Under the pieces are notes generated by a model, which did not search any database, was not told the DNA's origin, and saw only the letters and a program-made list of their open reading frames with translations. Below, in pieces: positions 1 to 8,145 of a stretch of 30,101 nt of DNA. The position numbers and the translations under genes were made by a program. Every line of letters starts with the position of its first letter. The first letter of the stretch is position 1. This DNA is from CAVXAE01 sp044225565. GTDB taxonomy: Bacteria > Pseudomonadota > Gammaproteobacteria > Steroidobacterales > Steroidobacteraceae. The DNA lies in contig JBGAIL010000039.1 in the NCBI GenBank assembly GCA_044225565.1, positions 1-30,101 on the forward strand. Direction: 5' to 3'.

Positions 1-101
1 GGACGGAGAGGCTGCGGAATGCGGTGACCGGGGCGAGCGGGAAGTTCAAGGGGCCGTTGAAGATGCCGTACGAGCCGTGGCATTACGAGTACGAGCCGTG
101 A
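1..101 (+). CDS. M15-family D-alanyl-D-alanine carboxypeptidase, C-terminal fragment
   Basis: The 5' part lies outside the window; codons run in frame from base 3 to the TGA at 99-101. The 32 visible residues end in MPYEPWHYEYEP. The E-P-W-H motif followed by an aromatic/Tyr is the signature at the end of the VanY/DdcP-type M15 metallopeptidase domain, where the Glu is the catalytic base and the His a zinc ligand. Such enzymes trim the terminal D-Ala from peptidoglycan stem peptides in the periplasm. Nothing else can be said about domains or signal peptide. The family call rests on this single motif. Confidence 0.6.
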   Translation, partial: TERLRNAVTGASGKFKGPLKMPYEPWHYEYEP

Positions 102-122
102 AAGGTCGCCGCGCAGACTGAA

Positions 123-1238
123 TCACGCCCCGCGGCGCGACCGCCTGAGCCACGTCCGCAACCCCGACCACAGCAGCACCAGCGGCACGATCCCGATCAG
201 CGTCACGAAGAGCTCGCCGCCCAGGCCGAAGGCCGTGCCGTCGTGCAGTCCGGAGAGCCACATCTCGGCGGACTCGCGAGGCGCGCGCGCCCCGGGCGTC
301 GATTCGACGGCGACGGTGCCGCACTGCAGATCGGCAGCCACGTGCGTGGCACGCAGCCCCGATTCCGACGACTTCGCTGCGAAGATGAGCTCCCAATGCT
401 GCGGCGCGTGCCCGGGCGCCAGAGTCGTCAGCGTTCCCGAAGGCACCAGCGGCTGCGCTTTGCGGATCGCCTCGTCGAAACCCATGCTGCCGGGGCAGGC
501 TTCCGCGGTGCCGTGAGGCATCCCCGCAGCAGGCGTGTCGGGTAACACGCTCAGCGCCGGCTCCACCCATGCCGGCTGCACCATGTAAACGCCCGTGCCG
601 GCGAGCACCAGCAGGAACATGACGGCCCACGCGCCCGACCAGTCGTGCAACCGGCCGGCATACAGGAAAGTGTTCCGCCACGGCCGCGGCGAGAGCTTCT
701 GCAGCAGCCGCTGCCGCGGCGGCCACCAGAGATAGATCCCGATCCCGAGCATGAGCAGCACGCCGACGGCCATGCTGCCCAGCAGCACCCTTCCCGCATT
801 TCCCGCCCACAACGAGCCGTGCAGGAACAGCGGCGCGTAGGCCGCCGAGCGATCGACATCCACCACGCCGAGCGCCTCTCCGGTGGCCGGCGCGATCAGC
901 ACCGCGACGAATCCGGAATTCCCGAAGCCTCCGCCCTTGCCGCCCGAGAACACCACCATGCCGGCATCGCTCACGTTGTGGGAGACGTGCGGCTGCCAGA
1001 TGGCGATGGGTCCTTGCAGGCCCGGCGCCGCTGCGCGCGCATTGCGCACCCACGCATCGATCGAGCCTCGCTGCTGCGACAGGCCTGCCGGAATCAGGTC
1101 ACCGTGCGCCCAGCGGAAGAATTGAGGTTGCAGGATGAGCAGGCTTCCGCTCACGCTGATCACGACCAGCAGCACGCCGAGCGTGACGCCGATCCAGCGA
1201 TGCACCCAGCGCAATGCGGGCTTGAGAGTGGACTTCAT
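123..1238 (-). CDS. PepSY-associated TM helix protein (putative inner-membrane reductase)
   Basis: A 371-residue protein with about four membrane helices (roughly residues 14-36, 150-172, 205-226 and 340-362) and a periplasmic loop between the second-to-last and last pair. The N-terminus LRWVHRWIGVTLG is typical of PepSY_TM (PF03929) proteins. Histidines at or near the membrane faces (RWVHRW, LFLHGSL, GRLHDWSG, LSGLHDG) resemble the haem-ligating His pairs of this family. Characterised members such as FsrB and FoxB reduce ferric siderophores at the inner membrane. An iron role here is inference, supported by the siderophore receptor operon 4 kb away, but the two are separated by plus-strand genes and cannot share a transcript. 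It is divergent from the racemase-like gene across about 165 bp. Confidence 0.8.
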   Translation of the reverse strand: MKSTLKPALRWVHRWIGVTLGVLLVVISVSGSLLILQPQFFRWAHGDLIPAGLSQQRGSIDAWVRNARAAAPGLQGPIAIWQPHVSHNVSDAGMVVFSGGKGGGFGNSGFVAVLIAPATGEALGVVDVDRSAAYAPLFLHGSLWAGNAGRVLLGSMAVGVLLMLGIGIYLWWPPRQRLLQKLSPRPWRNTFLYAGRLHDWSGAWAVMFLLVLAGTGVYMVQPAWVEPALSVLPDTPAAGMPHGTAEACPGSMGFDEAIRKAQPLVPSGTLTTLAPGHAPQHWELIFAAKSSESGLRATHVAADLQCGTVAVESTPGARAPRESAEMWLSGLHDGTAFGLGGELFVTLIGIVPLVLLWSGLRTWLRRSRRGA

Positions 1239-1395
1239 CGCACGGTCTCCGCAGTAATGCGTCGCGACGCCGGCCCGTCGACAGCCAGGGAGAAGGTCTC
1301 ACCGCCGCGGGGCGCCAGCCATCGACGCCGGCTTATGGCAGTCATAGGCCCGCCACGCTGGGGATTCACCGGGCCGGCGGCAATACTTGCGCGAT

Positions 1396-1400
1396 GGAGG
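1396..1400 (+). promoter_or_regulatory. Shine-Dalgarno site setting the racemase-like start
   Basis: GGAGG lies four bases before the ATG at 1405. An in-frame TTG at 1387 also exists, but it lies upstream of this site, and the ATG at 1405 gives the family-typical N-terminus MRRVGLIGGIGW. Confidence 0.7.
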
Positions 1401-1404
1401 AACG

Positions 1405-2088
1405 ATGCGACGCGTCGGCTTGATCGGCGGAATCGGATGGGGAGCCACGGCCGAGTACTACCGCCGCATGAACCTGGAAGCGAGGCATCGGCTGGGCGGC
1501 CATCATTCGGCCGAGATCACCATCCAGTCGCTCGACCTGCACCCGCTGCTCGAGAGGGCGCACGACGTCGCAGCGCTGGAGGAGATCTTCGACGACGCGG
1601 CTTCGGCGCTCCAGGCGGCCGGCGCACGACTGCTGGCTGTCGCATCGCTCACCGGCCATCGTTATGTCGGCCGGCTGCGCGCCCGTACCCTTCCGTTCGT
1701 GGACCTCATCGACTCGATTGCGGCCCACCTGCAGCCGGCGGAGCGCGGTCCGTTGGCGGTGTGGGCCACCAGCATCGCTCTCGCGGATCCCGTCCTCATG
1801 GCACGCCTGTCCGGGGCCGTCGGCGCACAGCTGGTGTTGCCCTCGGAAGAAGAGCGCTCACGGCTGGACCACATCATCTTCTCGGAGCTCGCGGACCAGG
1901 CCATCACGCCTCCTTCACTCGAATACCTGCGAGGGCTGCTCGCCAGCCAGCGCGCTCGAGGCGCGCGCACCCTGCTGCTCGCGACCACCGACTTTTCCGC
2001 GATCCGCACACAGCTCGGCACCGAAGTGCCGATATTCGATGCGACCGAGATCCATTGCCGCGCGCTGCTCGACGCCGCTCTCACCTGA
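1405..2088 (+). CDS. Aspartate/glutamate racemase-family protein lacking both catalytic cysteines
   Basis: A 227-residue protein that aligns along its whole length with YgeA-type aspartate/glutamate racemases: GLIGGIGWGATAEYY at the N-terminus, LGGHHSAEI near residue 30, RLDHIIFSEL near 153, and FDATEIH near 211. Active members use two cysteines on either side of the substrate, in motifs like CTNTMH and GCTE. Here the first site reads ASLTGH (residues 80-85) and the second ATTDF (193-197), so both cysteines are gone. The only Cys is residue 218. The protein is therefore unlikely to racemise by the known two-base mechanism and may be a binding protein, a lyase-like relative or a non-functional copy. 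The reading frame is intact. It is followed after 27 bp by an unrecognised gene on the same strand, probably co-transcribed. Confidence 0.85.
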   Translation: MRRVGLIGGIGWGATAEYYRRMNLEARHRLGGHHSAEITIQSLDLHPLLERAHDVAALEEIFDDAASALQAAGARLLAVASLTGHRYVGRLRARTLPFVDLIDSIAAHLQPAERGPLAVWATSIALADPVLMARLSGAVGAQLVLPSEEERSRLDHIIFSELADQAITPPSLEYLRGLLASQRARGARTLLLATTDFSAIRTQLGTEVPIFDATEIHCRALLDAALT

Positions 2089-2115
2089 GCGCGTCCGGCA
2101 GGATGAGGACTTTCC

Positions 2116-2943
2116 GTGAGTGACGCAGACCGTAACTACTCCTACCTCGTGAAGACCTTCGATGCACCGCAGGTCGGCGTGCATGGATTCGTCGAGGCGA
2201 TGAGCCGCCTGGCGCTGCCCACATGGCGTGCGCTCGCGGCCGCAGGGCAGCTCGAAGCGGTCCACGTTCTGCGAAAGGTCGGCGACATCGACCTGCAGAC
2301 CTCTGCGCTGCCGGTGCGGGACTGGGCTTACGTCGCGATCCTCGAGCTTGCCGAACGTGCCTCGCCGGATGCCGTGCTGGCCGCGGAGGCCGCGGCAGGC
2401 CTGGATGTCGCATCGCTGTCCCGCAACGGCATCGAGTATCTGTCGAACGAAGCGCTGGTGCGCCCCGAGCGCGCCGGCACGGCGATCCCGCTGCCCTCGC
2501 CACACTGGCCGACGCCGCCGGCCGCCCAGCAGGCGGCGGTGGAATACATCCAGATCCCGGACCGGCACTGGAACGAGTATCGCCTCTTCATGAAGGAAGT
2601 GATGGGGCCGGTGGGCGCACGCCTCGTGCGGCTCGGCGCGAGCTATCAGATCCAGATCATGGAGCGGGTGCGCGTGCTGCACCGGGATCCGTCGCTGCCC
2701 GCGTGGAATCGCATCCACGTGCTGTGGGGCGATTTCAACGATTCGGCGAACGGGTTCATCGCGCGCACCAACGAAGCAGTCCGCGCAGTGCTGGGCCCGG
2801 AACATGACGTGATGTCGGCGCTGAATGCTGCGAACGGCTACCGCGTGAAGCCGCGCATGAGCCGCAACGTGCTGATCGGGGAGCTGTCGATCCTGCGCGC
2901 GCCGGGCGACGCCACCTCAGGCCTCGCTGCGGATCAGCGGTAG
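2116..2943 (+). CDS. Unrecognised protein with two tandem alpha+beta halves
   Basis: A 275-residue, apparently soluble protein without signal peptide or membrane helix. GTG start; GAGGA at 2103-2107 is a well-placed ribosome binding site. I do not recognise the family. The two halves look alike: a strand (YLVKTF near residue 9; YIQIPD near 144), a helix (WRALAAAG; EYRLFMKEV), a strand (LEAVHVLRKV; YQIQIMERVRVL), and then an LP-x(5-6)-hydrophobic strand (LPVRDWAYVAIL; LPAWNRIHVLWG). This order suggests an internal duplication of a ferredoxin-like (dimeric alpha/beta barrel) fold. It sits 27 bp after the racemase-like gene, probably in one transcript. Its end overlaps the end of the convergent LysR gene by 10 bp. 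Function unknown. Confidence 0.75.
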   Translation: MSDADRNYSYLVKTFDAPQVGVHGFVEAMSRLALPTWRALAAAGQLEAVHVLRKVGDIDLQTSALPVRDWAYVAILELAERASPDAVLAAEAAAGLDVASLSRNGIEYLSNEALVRPERAGTAIPLPSPHWPTPPAAQQAAVEYIQIPDRHWNEYRLFMKEVMGPVGARLVRLGASYQIQIMERVRVLHRDPSLPAWNRIHVLWGDFNDSANGFIARTNEAVRAVLGPEHDVMSALNAANGYRVKPRMSRNVLIGELSILRAPGDATSGLAADQR

Positions 2944-3854
2944 GGCGCGCACACGTCGAACAGCGCGTTCCGCACCCACAGATGCCTGGGGTCCTCGTTG
3001 AACTTCGGGCTCCAGAACATGTGCAGGTCGAGCGGCGGGATCTCCACCGGAGGGTCCATGTACTCCACCGGCAGGAACCGGGCGAGCAGTCTGGCCAGCC
3101 GTTCCTGCACGAGCGCCATGCGGGACGTGCCCGAAATCAGCGAGGGCAGCAGCGAATAGTAGGGAAGCACGGCGAGATTGCGCTGCGTGCTGCGCAGGCT
3201 GTCGATCTCTTCGCTGAAATGGCTGCGCGGCGCGCCGCCGATGTGCGGTGCGTCCACGACCGTGGCGATGTGGCCGCGCTTCATGTATTCGGCGAGCGAG
3301 CTTTCCGTCGGTGGATGATCCCGCGAATAGAGCACCACGAAGCGGTCGCTGAACAGCCGCCGCGACATGAGCGTGGCATCCTCCACGATCTGCGGCGGAG
3401 CGACGATCATCTCGATGTCGTCGCTCCGCAGATTGGCCACCGACGAGCGGGTGATGTTGGTGACGCGCAGGGTGAGCTTGGGCGTCTCGATCTCGGTCTT
3501 CTCGATGAGGCCGGGAATCACCAGCATGGCGACGTAATCGGCCGTCGCCATGATGAACTCGCCGGCCCAGTTGGCGGGATCCGCATCCGCGGAGTCGAAC
3601 GCGGCGTGCAGCAGGCCGAGCAGCTGACGCACCGGCTCGCGGATGCGTTCCGCCTTGCTGGTGAGCTTCATCTCCCGGCCCACCGGCACCAGCAGCTCGT
3701 CGCCGAAGGCCTCGCGCAGCTTGGCGAGCGCCGCGCTCGCCGCCGGCTGGGTGAGATCGAACCGTTCGCCCGCGCGCGTGACGCTGCGGCACTCGAGCAA
3801 GGCATCGAGGATCGGCAGCAGGTTGAGGTTCAGTCGGCGCGTGTGATCGCTCAT
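2934..3854 (-). CDS. LysR-family transcriptional regulator (NodD/NahR-like)
   Basis: A 306-residue LysR-type regulator. The winged HTH spans about residues 9-68 (LNLLPILDALLECRSVTRAGERF, then TQPAASAALAKLREAFGDELLV). The N-terminal RLNLNLLPILDALL form, rather than the common MxLRQLRYF, is typical of the NodD/NahR/LinR branch that responds to aromatic or other small ligands. The effector-binding domain fills residues 90-300. The stop overlaps the convergent neighbour by 10 bp. LysR genes are usually divergent from their target, but the gene on the start side here (the serine hydrolase) is on the same strand, so the target is not obvious from the layout. About 110 bp upstream are non-coding. 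Confidence 0.92.
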   Translation of the reverse strand: MSDHTRRLNLNLLPILDALLECRSVTRAGERFDLTQPAASAALAKLREAFGDELLVPVGREMKLTSKAERIREPVRQLLGLLHAAFDSADADPANWAGEFIMATADYVAMLVIPGLIEKTEIETPKLTLRVTNITRSSVANLRSDDIEMIVAPPQIVEDATLMSRRLFSDRFVVLYSRDHPPTESSLAEYMKRGHIATVVDAPHIGGAPRSHFSEEIDSLRSTQRNLAVLPYYSLLPSLISGTSRMALVQERLARLLARFLPVEYMDPPVEIPPLDLHMFWSPKFNEDPRHLWVRNALFDVCAPYR

Positions 3855-3964
3855 CGCCTCACGGATATCGCGGCTTCATGGACGCCGCGCACGAACGGCG
3901 CGTTCCATCGTAAGCCCCCTCGCGCATGCCGGCAACGGTTGCACGGCCGCAGCCCGCGGCAGCG

Positions 3965-5398
3965 CTAGCGTGACGCCCGCTCGGGAAACGCGCGAATCAG
4001 CGCGTTCACCATGCCATCTGGTGGCTGCGGAGCGGCATCGGAGAAATCGAACGCGGTGCCGAGCCACACGGCGACTAGCCCGCGCTTCGGGCATACGGCG
4101 AGGAACTGGCCGCCGACACCGTGATGCCCGAAGCATCCGGGCACGTTCGCGACCTCCAGCATCAGCTGCGCGCCATAGCCGCTGGACCTCTCGCCCGGAA
4201 TCGGCGTGGGCTTCCTCGAATATTCCAGCCAGCCCTCCGGCAGCACGCGGCGACCTTTCCAGACGCCTTCTTTCAACAACAGCAGGCCGATGCGCGCGAG
4301 ATCCTCGGCTCGCGCATAGGCGGCATGGCCGGCGAGATAGGTGCCGGAGCGGTCGAACTCGAGCGTGACGCCGGTGATGCCGAGGGGTGCGAACAGCTCG
4401 TTGCCGAAGTACTGGAGCAGCGCCTGCCGCGGCTCGCCCTTCAACCGCTCCTGCAGCGCACGCGCCAGCAGCGTGGAGGCGCCCGTCGAGTATTCGAAAT
4501 GAGTGCCGGGCGCCGCCTCGCTCTCCCGGGCGGCCACGAATCCGGCGACGTCCAGGCCCGCCGGCCCCGCGAAGTAGACCGAGTACGCCGGAGCGCCGGG
4601 CTTGAAGAATTCCTCCTCCCAGCCGATGCCGCTGGTCATGTGCAGGAGATGATCGAACGTGATGCCGCGGCGGGGATCGTCCGCCGCGCGCCATTCCGGG
4701 CGGTTCACGGTTTCCGCGACGCGTAGCTTGTCGTCGCGCACGAGCAGCCCCGCGAGCAGGTTGTTGAAGACCTTCGCGACGGAGCCGAGATAGAACTCGT
4801 TCTGCGCGCCAAGGCCCGCGGCGTAACGCTCCACGACGACACGATCGTCCAGCACCACGAAAGCGGCGCTCGCCGTTTTCCCCAGCGGGCCCTCGGGGGA
4901 AAACCCTTGATCGAGCGCTTTCTCGACCGCGGCTCGATCCACCGCGCCAGGCAATGGCCCGCGTGCCAGAGGCTGTGGAGCCACCTGCCGTCGCGATTCG
5001 CGCTGCGCGACGGCAGCCACTTCGCCGCCCGCCTCGTCCGTCACGCAACCACCGCCATCGCCGACGGAATGCGATTGCGCGAGCGCCTTGCCGCCGGCCA
5101 TGAGCCGGACGATGGTCTCGTCACCGGCGACTTCCACGACGAGCCGCTGCTGCGGCGTCTCGAGCAGCTTCGGCGCAGTGGGATAGAGATAGCGCCAGAT
5201 CGCAGGCTCACCATCCGAGCACCGCTCCAGCGACATGCGCTGCACGGTCAGGCACGAGCACGCCACTCTGGCCTTCAGGCGAGCGGCATCGGCAGCAGGG
5301 ATGGCGGGCCAGTCGCGGGCGACGGCCGGGGGAGCCACGGGGCCCGCCACGATGGCGGCCAGGATAATCGACGCGAAGAGGGCACGCGGAGTCATCAT
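3965..5398 (-). CDS. Secreted serine hydrolase, beta-lactamase class C / penicillin-binding fold
   Basis: A 477-residue protein. The start is chosen at the ATG pair 5398/5395 because it opens a signal peptide (MMTPRALFASIILAAIVAGP) and has AAGG upstream; in-frame ATGs further upstream lack this. Residues 30-150 form an N-terminal region with several Cys; the beta-lactamase (PF00144) domain follows from about 155. The nucleophile motif S-x-x-K is SVAK at 206-209, the second motif Tyr is in FEYSTG (Tyr303), and HHGVGG near 425 corresponds to the third motif. These hydrolases cleave esters or D-amino-acid amides in the periplasm or outside the cell; the substrate cannot be told. It lies 126 bp downstream of the FecI/FecR receptor operon on the same strand and could be a distal member. 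No intrinsic terminator is evident between them. Confidence 0.85.
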   Translation of the reverse strand: MMTPRALFASIILAAIVAGPVAPPAVARDWPAIPAADAARLKARVACSCLTVQRMSLERCSDGEPAIWRYLYPTAPKLLETPQQRLVVEVAGDETIVRLMAGGKALAQSHSVGDGGGCVTDEAGGEVAAVAQRESRRQVAPQPLARGPLPGAVDRAAVEKALDQGFSPEGPLGKTASAAFVVLDDRVVVERYAAGLGAQNEFYLGSVAKVFNNLLAGLLVRDDKLRVAETVNRPEWRAADDPRRGITFDHLLHMTSGIGWEEEFFKPGAPAYSVYFAGPAGLDVAGFVAARESEAAPGTHFEYSTGASTLLARALQERLKGEPRQALLQYFGNELFAPLGITGVTLEFDRSGTYLAGHAAYARAEDLARIGLLLLKEGVWKGRRVLPEGWLEYSRKPTPIPGERSSGYGAQLMLEVANVPGCFGHHGVGGQFLAVCPKRGLVAVWLGTAFDFSDAAPQPPDGMVNALIRAFPERASR

Positions 5399-5524
5399 GG
5401 CCCTGACCTTATGCTTCACTGCCGCGCGGAACGATAGTCGCAACGTGATGGCAGCCATCCACTCCGTTGATCGTCGACATGCCGGCTGCTCCGCGTGCAC
5501 GCAGCACGCTGAAAGCCGCTTCGC

Positions 5525-7024
5525 CTACTTTCCGGGTTTCACCTGCGCGGCCTGCTCCACGCCGGCCAGCAGCCCATCGAGCGCGGCGCGGTCGTAGAGA
5601 CGCCCGTTGAACACCACCATGCGGATCGCGCGGGTGTTCTTCACGTCCTCGAGTGGATTGCGGTCGAGCAGCAGCAGGTCCGCGATGCGGCCTGCTTCCA
5701 CCGCACCGAAATCCTGCGAGCGCTCCATGTATTGCGCCGGCACGAGCGTCGCCGCGCGCAGCACCTCGAGCGGGGAAAGGCCGGCCTTTGCCATCCATTC
5801 GAGCTCGTCGTGCAGGCCCGAGCCGAAGAAGCAGTAGCTGTCGCCCGAATCCGTTCCGGCCATCACCTTCACGCCAGCTGCATGCGCCTGGCGCGTGAGG
5901 TTCAGGCCCTTCTCGAAGAACGCGCGATAGATTTCCGCGTCCGCCGGCGTCGGTGCGCGCTTCTGCGTGCGAGCCACGTCTTCCTGGATGCCCTCGCGCA
6001 TCTCCCGAGGCAGCAGGCGCAGGCGCGGATCCTCGAGATACTGGCGATCGCGCGCCGCGGCCTTCCAGTCGAACAGGCGGGTCAGGTGGGTGGGCGTGTA
6101 ATAGGAGCCGTTGCGCACCATCGCATCGAAGATCTCGCGCAGCATGCGGGGATCGTGCGCTTCCAGGATCTGCTCGAGCCGTTGCGGAGGGAGATTGCGC
6201 TCCGCGGGGTTGCGCTGCAGGTCCTGGGCGCCGGGAAAGCTGTCCAGGAGCATCTCGCGCGCATGCTCCATGCTCTTCTGACCGGCATTCGCAGCCTCGA
6301 CGTAGCTCACCGCCAGCGGCTTGTGCCCCGCGACGACGATGCCGGCGCGCCGCGCTTCGTCCATCAGCGCGAAGTACGAGTCGCGGGGAATGCGGCTGTA
6401 CACCTTGATGAAATCGGCCGTGCCCTCGTCGACGAAGAAGCGCACCAGCTTGCGAGCGTCTTGCGGAGTGCCGGCGCCGAGGAAGCGGGGGACCGAGCCG
6501 TCCTGGGGAATGGAACCCGGCCCGTCGACCGCGAACGTGCCCATGGCGACGATGCGGGGCCCGGTGCGCAGGCCGGCGCGCGCCTCGGCGTCCCAGCGGC
6601 GCTTGATGGGGATGGCGCTGCGGCGATAGTCGTCCGAATCGACGTCGGACATGTCGCGCACGGCGGTGACGCCGTTCGCGATGAAGAGCGGCAGCACCTG
6701 CTCTTCGGAAATCTTCGGCGCGTCGATGTCGAACATCAGGTGGACGTGCATGTCCCACAGGCCGGGCATCAGGAAGCGCCCCTCGCCCGGGATCAGCTTC
6801 ACGTCCGGCGGAACGCGCACGCTGGCGCTCGGGCCCGCCGTGACGATGCGGCTGCGATCCCAGACGACGGTCTGGCCCGGCTCCAGCCGGCCATTCGCCA
6901 GATCGACGATGGTGACGCCCTGCAGCGCGACGACGTCCGATGGAGGCAGCTCTACGGCCGACGCTGCTGCAAATGTTGCCGCCAAAGCCACCAGGCCGAG
7001 TGCGGACACCGCACGCGCGCTCAC
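5525..7024 (-). CDS. Secreted metal-dependent amidohydrolase
   Basis: A 499-residue protein starting at a GTG that overlaps the stop of the esterase gene in the four bases GTGA, so translation is probably coupled. A signal peptide is visible (SARAVSALGLVALAATFAAASA). The amidohydrolase/imidazolonepropionase-like fold follows: a beta-sandwich segment at residues 33-88, then the metal-binding H-x-H in MPGLWDMHVHL (His93, His95). Later come FIKVYS (candidate bridging Lys), AGHKPL and SMEHARE (His ligands) and AGTDSG (the essential Asp). These enzymes hydrolyse C-N bonds of cyclic amides or peptides. As the last gene of the receptor-esterase series it probably acts on the same imported compound in the periplasm; that is inference from position. 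Confidence 0.88.
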   Translation of the reverse strand: MSARAVSALGLVALAATFAAASAVELPPSDVVALQGVTIVDLANGRLEPGQTVVWDRSRIVTAGPSASVRVPPDVKLIPGEGRFLMPGLWDMHVHLMFDIDAPKISEEQVLPLFIANGVTAVRDMSDVDSDDYRRSAIPIKRRWDAEARAGLRTGPRIVAMGTFAVDGPGSIPQDGSVPRFLGAGTPQDARKLVRFFVDEGTADFIKVYSRIPRDSYFALMDEARRAGIVVAGHKPLAVSYVEAANAGQKSMEHAREMLLDSFPGAQDLQRNPAERNLPPQRLEQILEAHDPRMLREIFDAMVRNGSYYTPTHLTRLFDWKAAARDRQYLEDPRLRLLPREMREGIQEDVARTQKRAPTPADAEIYRAFFEKGLNLTRQAHAAGVKVMAGTDSGDSYCFFGSGLHDELEWMAKAGLSPLEVLRAATLVPAQYMERSQDFGAVEAGRIADLLLLDRNPLEDVKNTRAIRMVVFNGRLYDRAALDGLLAGVEQAAQVKPGK

Positions 7025-8142
7025 GGTGACACCGCCAGCCGCTGGGCCTTCGTCATCGCCTCCATCGCCTCTTCCGGCCGCCTGGCGGCGCTCAGCGCAC
7101 TGGCGAGGCTGGCGTAGGCGCGGGATTCGGTCGGGTAGTGCTCCACGTTCCGCTGGAACACCTCCACTGCCATCGCAGGCTTCTCCTGCTGCAGCAGGTA
7201 GTACCCGCACCAGTCCGCCATTGCGAGCCCCAGCGGAATCTGGAACCCGTAGCGCGCCGGCAGCGTCGCGTAATGCGCCTCGATGCCCTTGATGCCCTGC
7301 GCGCGAATCAGCTCCCGCGGCGGCTGCATCCCGATGAACATCTGCTCCATGCCGTCATAGATGGAGCGATGCCGCGTGGTCATGTGCTCCTCGTTCTTCA
7401 GGTGCTCGTACTTCCACTCGAGGTTCGCCGGCGCCGCGCGCTTCAGCAGGGCCACCGCCCGGGTGACGACGCTCGTGAGATCTTCCGCTTCATCACCATC
7501 CGTCACGTAGAGAAATCGGCGTGGCGGCAGCTTCTTCAGTTTCCCTTCCGCTCCCTCGAGCACCGCCTCGTCGTTCCACCACAGCGCCGGGCTCATCGCG
7601 ATGTAGCCGTTGAACGCTCCAGGCTCGTTGAGCAGGGTGTTCAGCGTGTAGAGCCCGCCCCGCGAGTGGCCCGTGAGGATGCGGAACGGCGCCGTGTGAT
7701 AGTGACTCTCCACCCACGGCACGAGCTCTTTCGTGAGGAAGGTGAGGAAGCGATCCCCCCGCCCGCAATCTCCACGGCAGCCGGGGAGGTTCGGCGTGAG
7801 GTCACGAGCGCGATCCACGTTCGGGATCGCGACCACGATGGTCTCCGGGATGCGCCCCGCGTCCGCGAGGAACTGCACCGCAGCGACGGTGTGCAGGTAG
7901 TTCATGCTCCCATCGAGCACGTACAGCACGACGCACGGAGTGTGCCACTTGTCGTGCGCGGGCGGCACGTAGATCTGCAGTGGACGCGCCTCACCCAGCG
8001 TGTCGGACCACAACGAAACGTTGCGCCCCACTTCCACCGGAGCACCGTAAACGGCTTCCGCCGCACCCTGGGCCGAGAAGGACGCCCAGAGCGCGGCGAC
8101 GGCCGCAACCGCAGAGAATGCGCCGCGAATCGAATGCCTCAT
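7021..8142 (-). CDS. Periplasmic alpha/beta-hydrolase esterase (IroE/Fes-like) with C-terminal TPR
   Basis: A 373-residue protein with an N-terminal signal peptide (ending near SFSAQGAA, residue 27). It matches the putative esterase fold (PF00756): LYVLDG near 73-78, the nucleophile elbow GHSRGG with Ser160, the acid in YVTDGDEAED, and a late His in NEEHMTTRHRS. PF00756 includes IroE and Fes, which open ester-linked ferric siderophores. After the catalytic domain, residues 305-370 look like one or two TPR helices (MAVEVFQRNVEHYPTESRAYASLASAL). The ATG lies just three bases after the stop of the TonB-dependent receptor, and the stop overlaps the amidohydrolase start. A role in cutting an imported iron chelate is well supported by context but not proven by sequence. 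Confidence 0.88.
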   Translation of the reverse strand: MRHSIRGAFSAVAAVAALWASFSAQGAAEAVYGAPVEVGRNVSLWSDTLGEARPLQIYVPPAHDKWHTPCVVLYVLDGSMNYLHTVAAVQFLADAGRIPETIVVAIPNVDRARDLTPNLPGCRGDCGRGDRFLTFLTKELVPWVESHYHTAPFRILTGHSRGGLYTLNTLLNEPGAFNGYIAMSPALWWNDEAVLEGAEGKLKKLPPRRFLYVTDGDEAEDLTSVVTRAVALLKRAAPANLEWKYEHLKNEEHMTTRHRSIYDGMEQMFIGMQPPRELIRAQGIKGIEAHYATLPARYGFQIPLGLAMADWCGYYLLQQEKPAMAVEVFQRNVEHYPTESRAYASLASALSAARRPEEAMEAMTKAQRLAVSP

Positions 8143-8145
8143 GGG

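Noticed and set aside
1239..1404. A Fur box in the divergent region upstream of the PepSY protein
   Set aside because: No GATAATGAT-like inverted repeat is visible, despite the likely iron link.
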